From contig JAFKFH010000014.1 in NCBI GenBank assembly GCA_017307375.1, forward strand, positions 1 through 64,000: DNA of 64,000 nucleotides. Reading direction: 5' to 3'. Of this stretch, positions 63,939 to 64,000 are shown one piece after another; positions within the stretch are counted from its first letter, which is position 1; each line of letters starts with the position of its first letter. Source of the stretch: Alphaproteobacteria bacterium (GTDB lineage: Bacteria; Pseudomonadota; Alphaproteobacteria; Ferrovibrionales; Ferrovibrionaceae). The notes beneath the pieces are model-generated. The model was not told the origin of the DNA, did no database searches, and worked only from the letters and a program-made list of their open reading frames with translations. Made by a program: the position numbers and the translations under genes.

Positions 63939-63958
63939 TCAACCAACTAGTTGGTTGA
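63939..63958. promoter_or_regulatory. 20-bp perfect palindrome, probable TetR operator
   Basis: TCAACCAACT (63939-63948) and AGTTGGTTGA (63949-63958) form a perfect 20-bp palindrome, in the style of TetR/AcrR sites. It lies 67 bases before the permease start and overlaps the stop of the partial TetR-like gene. Confidence 0.65.
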
Positions 63959-64000
63959 TTTATCCGGCCGCAATGCGGCCATGGCGAAGTCGATGACATG
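63947..64000 (-). CDS. C-terminal fragment of a probable TetR/AcrR regulator
   Basis: Reading leftward from the window edge: HVIDFAMAALRPDKSTN then TAG. The helical 'HVIDFAxAALRP' ending is typical of TetR/AcrR ligand domains. Only 17 residues are seen, so the call rests on this and on the adjoining palindrome. The rest of the gene lies to the right. Confidence 0.45.
   Translation of the reverse strand, partial: HVIDFAMAALRPDKSTN

Overview
This window is dense, GC-rich bacterial chromosome with short intergenic gaps (none above 300 bases) and many ATGA/GTGA stop-start overlaps. Gene content points to a free-living alphaproteobacterium, probably Rhodospirillales-like: a SAM-II riboswitch before metZ, an argD-argF-hslO operon, an Rrf2-sufBCDSUTA operon, and several TRAP and ABC uptake systems. 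No rRNA, tRNA, transposase, prophage or CRISPR array was seen. The genus is not determined.

Layout, left to right. 1-4.4 kb: the C-terminal end of an acetyl-CoA synthetase, then a leftward TRAP transporter operon (dctP-dctQ-dctM) ending in a GntR/FadR-type regulator, with two FadR-like dyads ahead of dctP. 4.4-12.7 kb: a glycosylation locus. A leftward TPR/GT41 (SPINDLY-type) transferase faces away from a tightly overlapping rightward operon: SecB-like chaperone, gmd, fcl, GT2, Nudix hydrolase, a second TPR-transferase and a small thioredoxin-like [2Fe-2S] protein. 12.8-19.1 kb: housekeeping and envelope genes: exported protein, SAM-II riboswitch with terminator and metZ, OmpA-type porin, apaG, folE, argE and a lipoprotein. 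19.1-22.2 kb: argD-argF-hslO (leftward). 22.3-26.5 kb: envelope sugar genes (methyltransferase, ArnC-like GT2, SMR/ArnE-like flippase) and a divergent polytopic membrane protein. 26.5-31.2 kb: GNAT, ArsR regulator and divergent alpha/beta hydrolase around a 22-bp palindrome, then hutH with a LysR gene.

31.2-37.6 kb: the SUF Fe-S assembly operon, with SufU rather than SufE and led by a cysteine-bearing Rrf2 regulator. 37.8-39.9 kb: DJ-1/PfpI protein, ribbon-helix-helix protein and a long low-complexity acidic protein. 39.9-51.5 kb: a catabolic island. A LysR gene diverges from a double-domain cyclase, cupin, SDR, 3-hydroxyacyl-CoA dehydrogenase and a TRAP transporter in P-M-Q order; adenine deaminase, a ThDP enzyme and a DsbA-family isomerase-like protein follow on the opposite strand. 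51.5-53.7 kb: two tandem GluR0-type ligand-gated potassium channel homologues. 53.8-59.4 kb: small lipoproteins, an exported UlaG-like protein, a membrane PAS histidine kinase with no adjacent response regulator, HutD, GNAT and an NAD(P)-binding protein. 59.4-64 kb: a leftward ABC importer operon (permease, epimerase-like, GNAT, DapA-family, ATPase) behind a 20-bp TetR-type palindrome and the tail of a probable TetR gene.

The most unusual items are the paired receptor-channels, which lack the usual amino-acid-binding arginine, the fused cyclase whose N-terminal half has a changed metal motif, and the SecB-like gene heading the glycosylation operon. All calls rest on reading the sequence; no database search was run.
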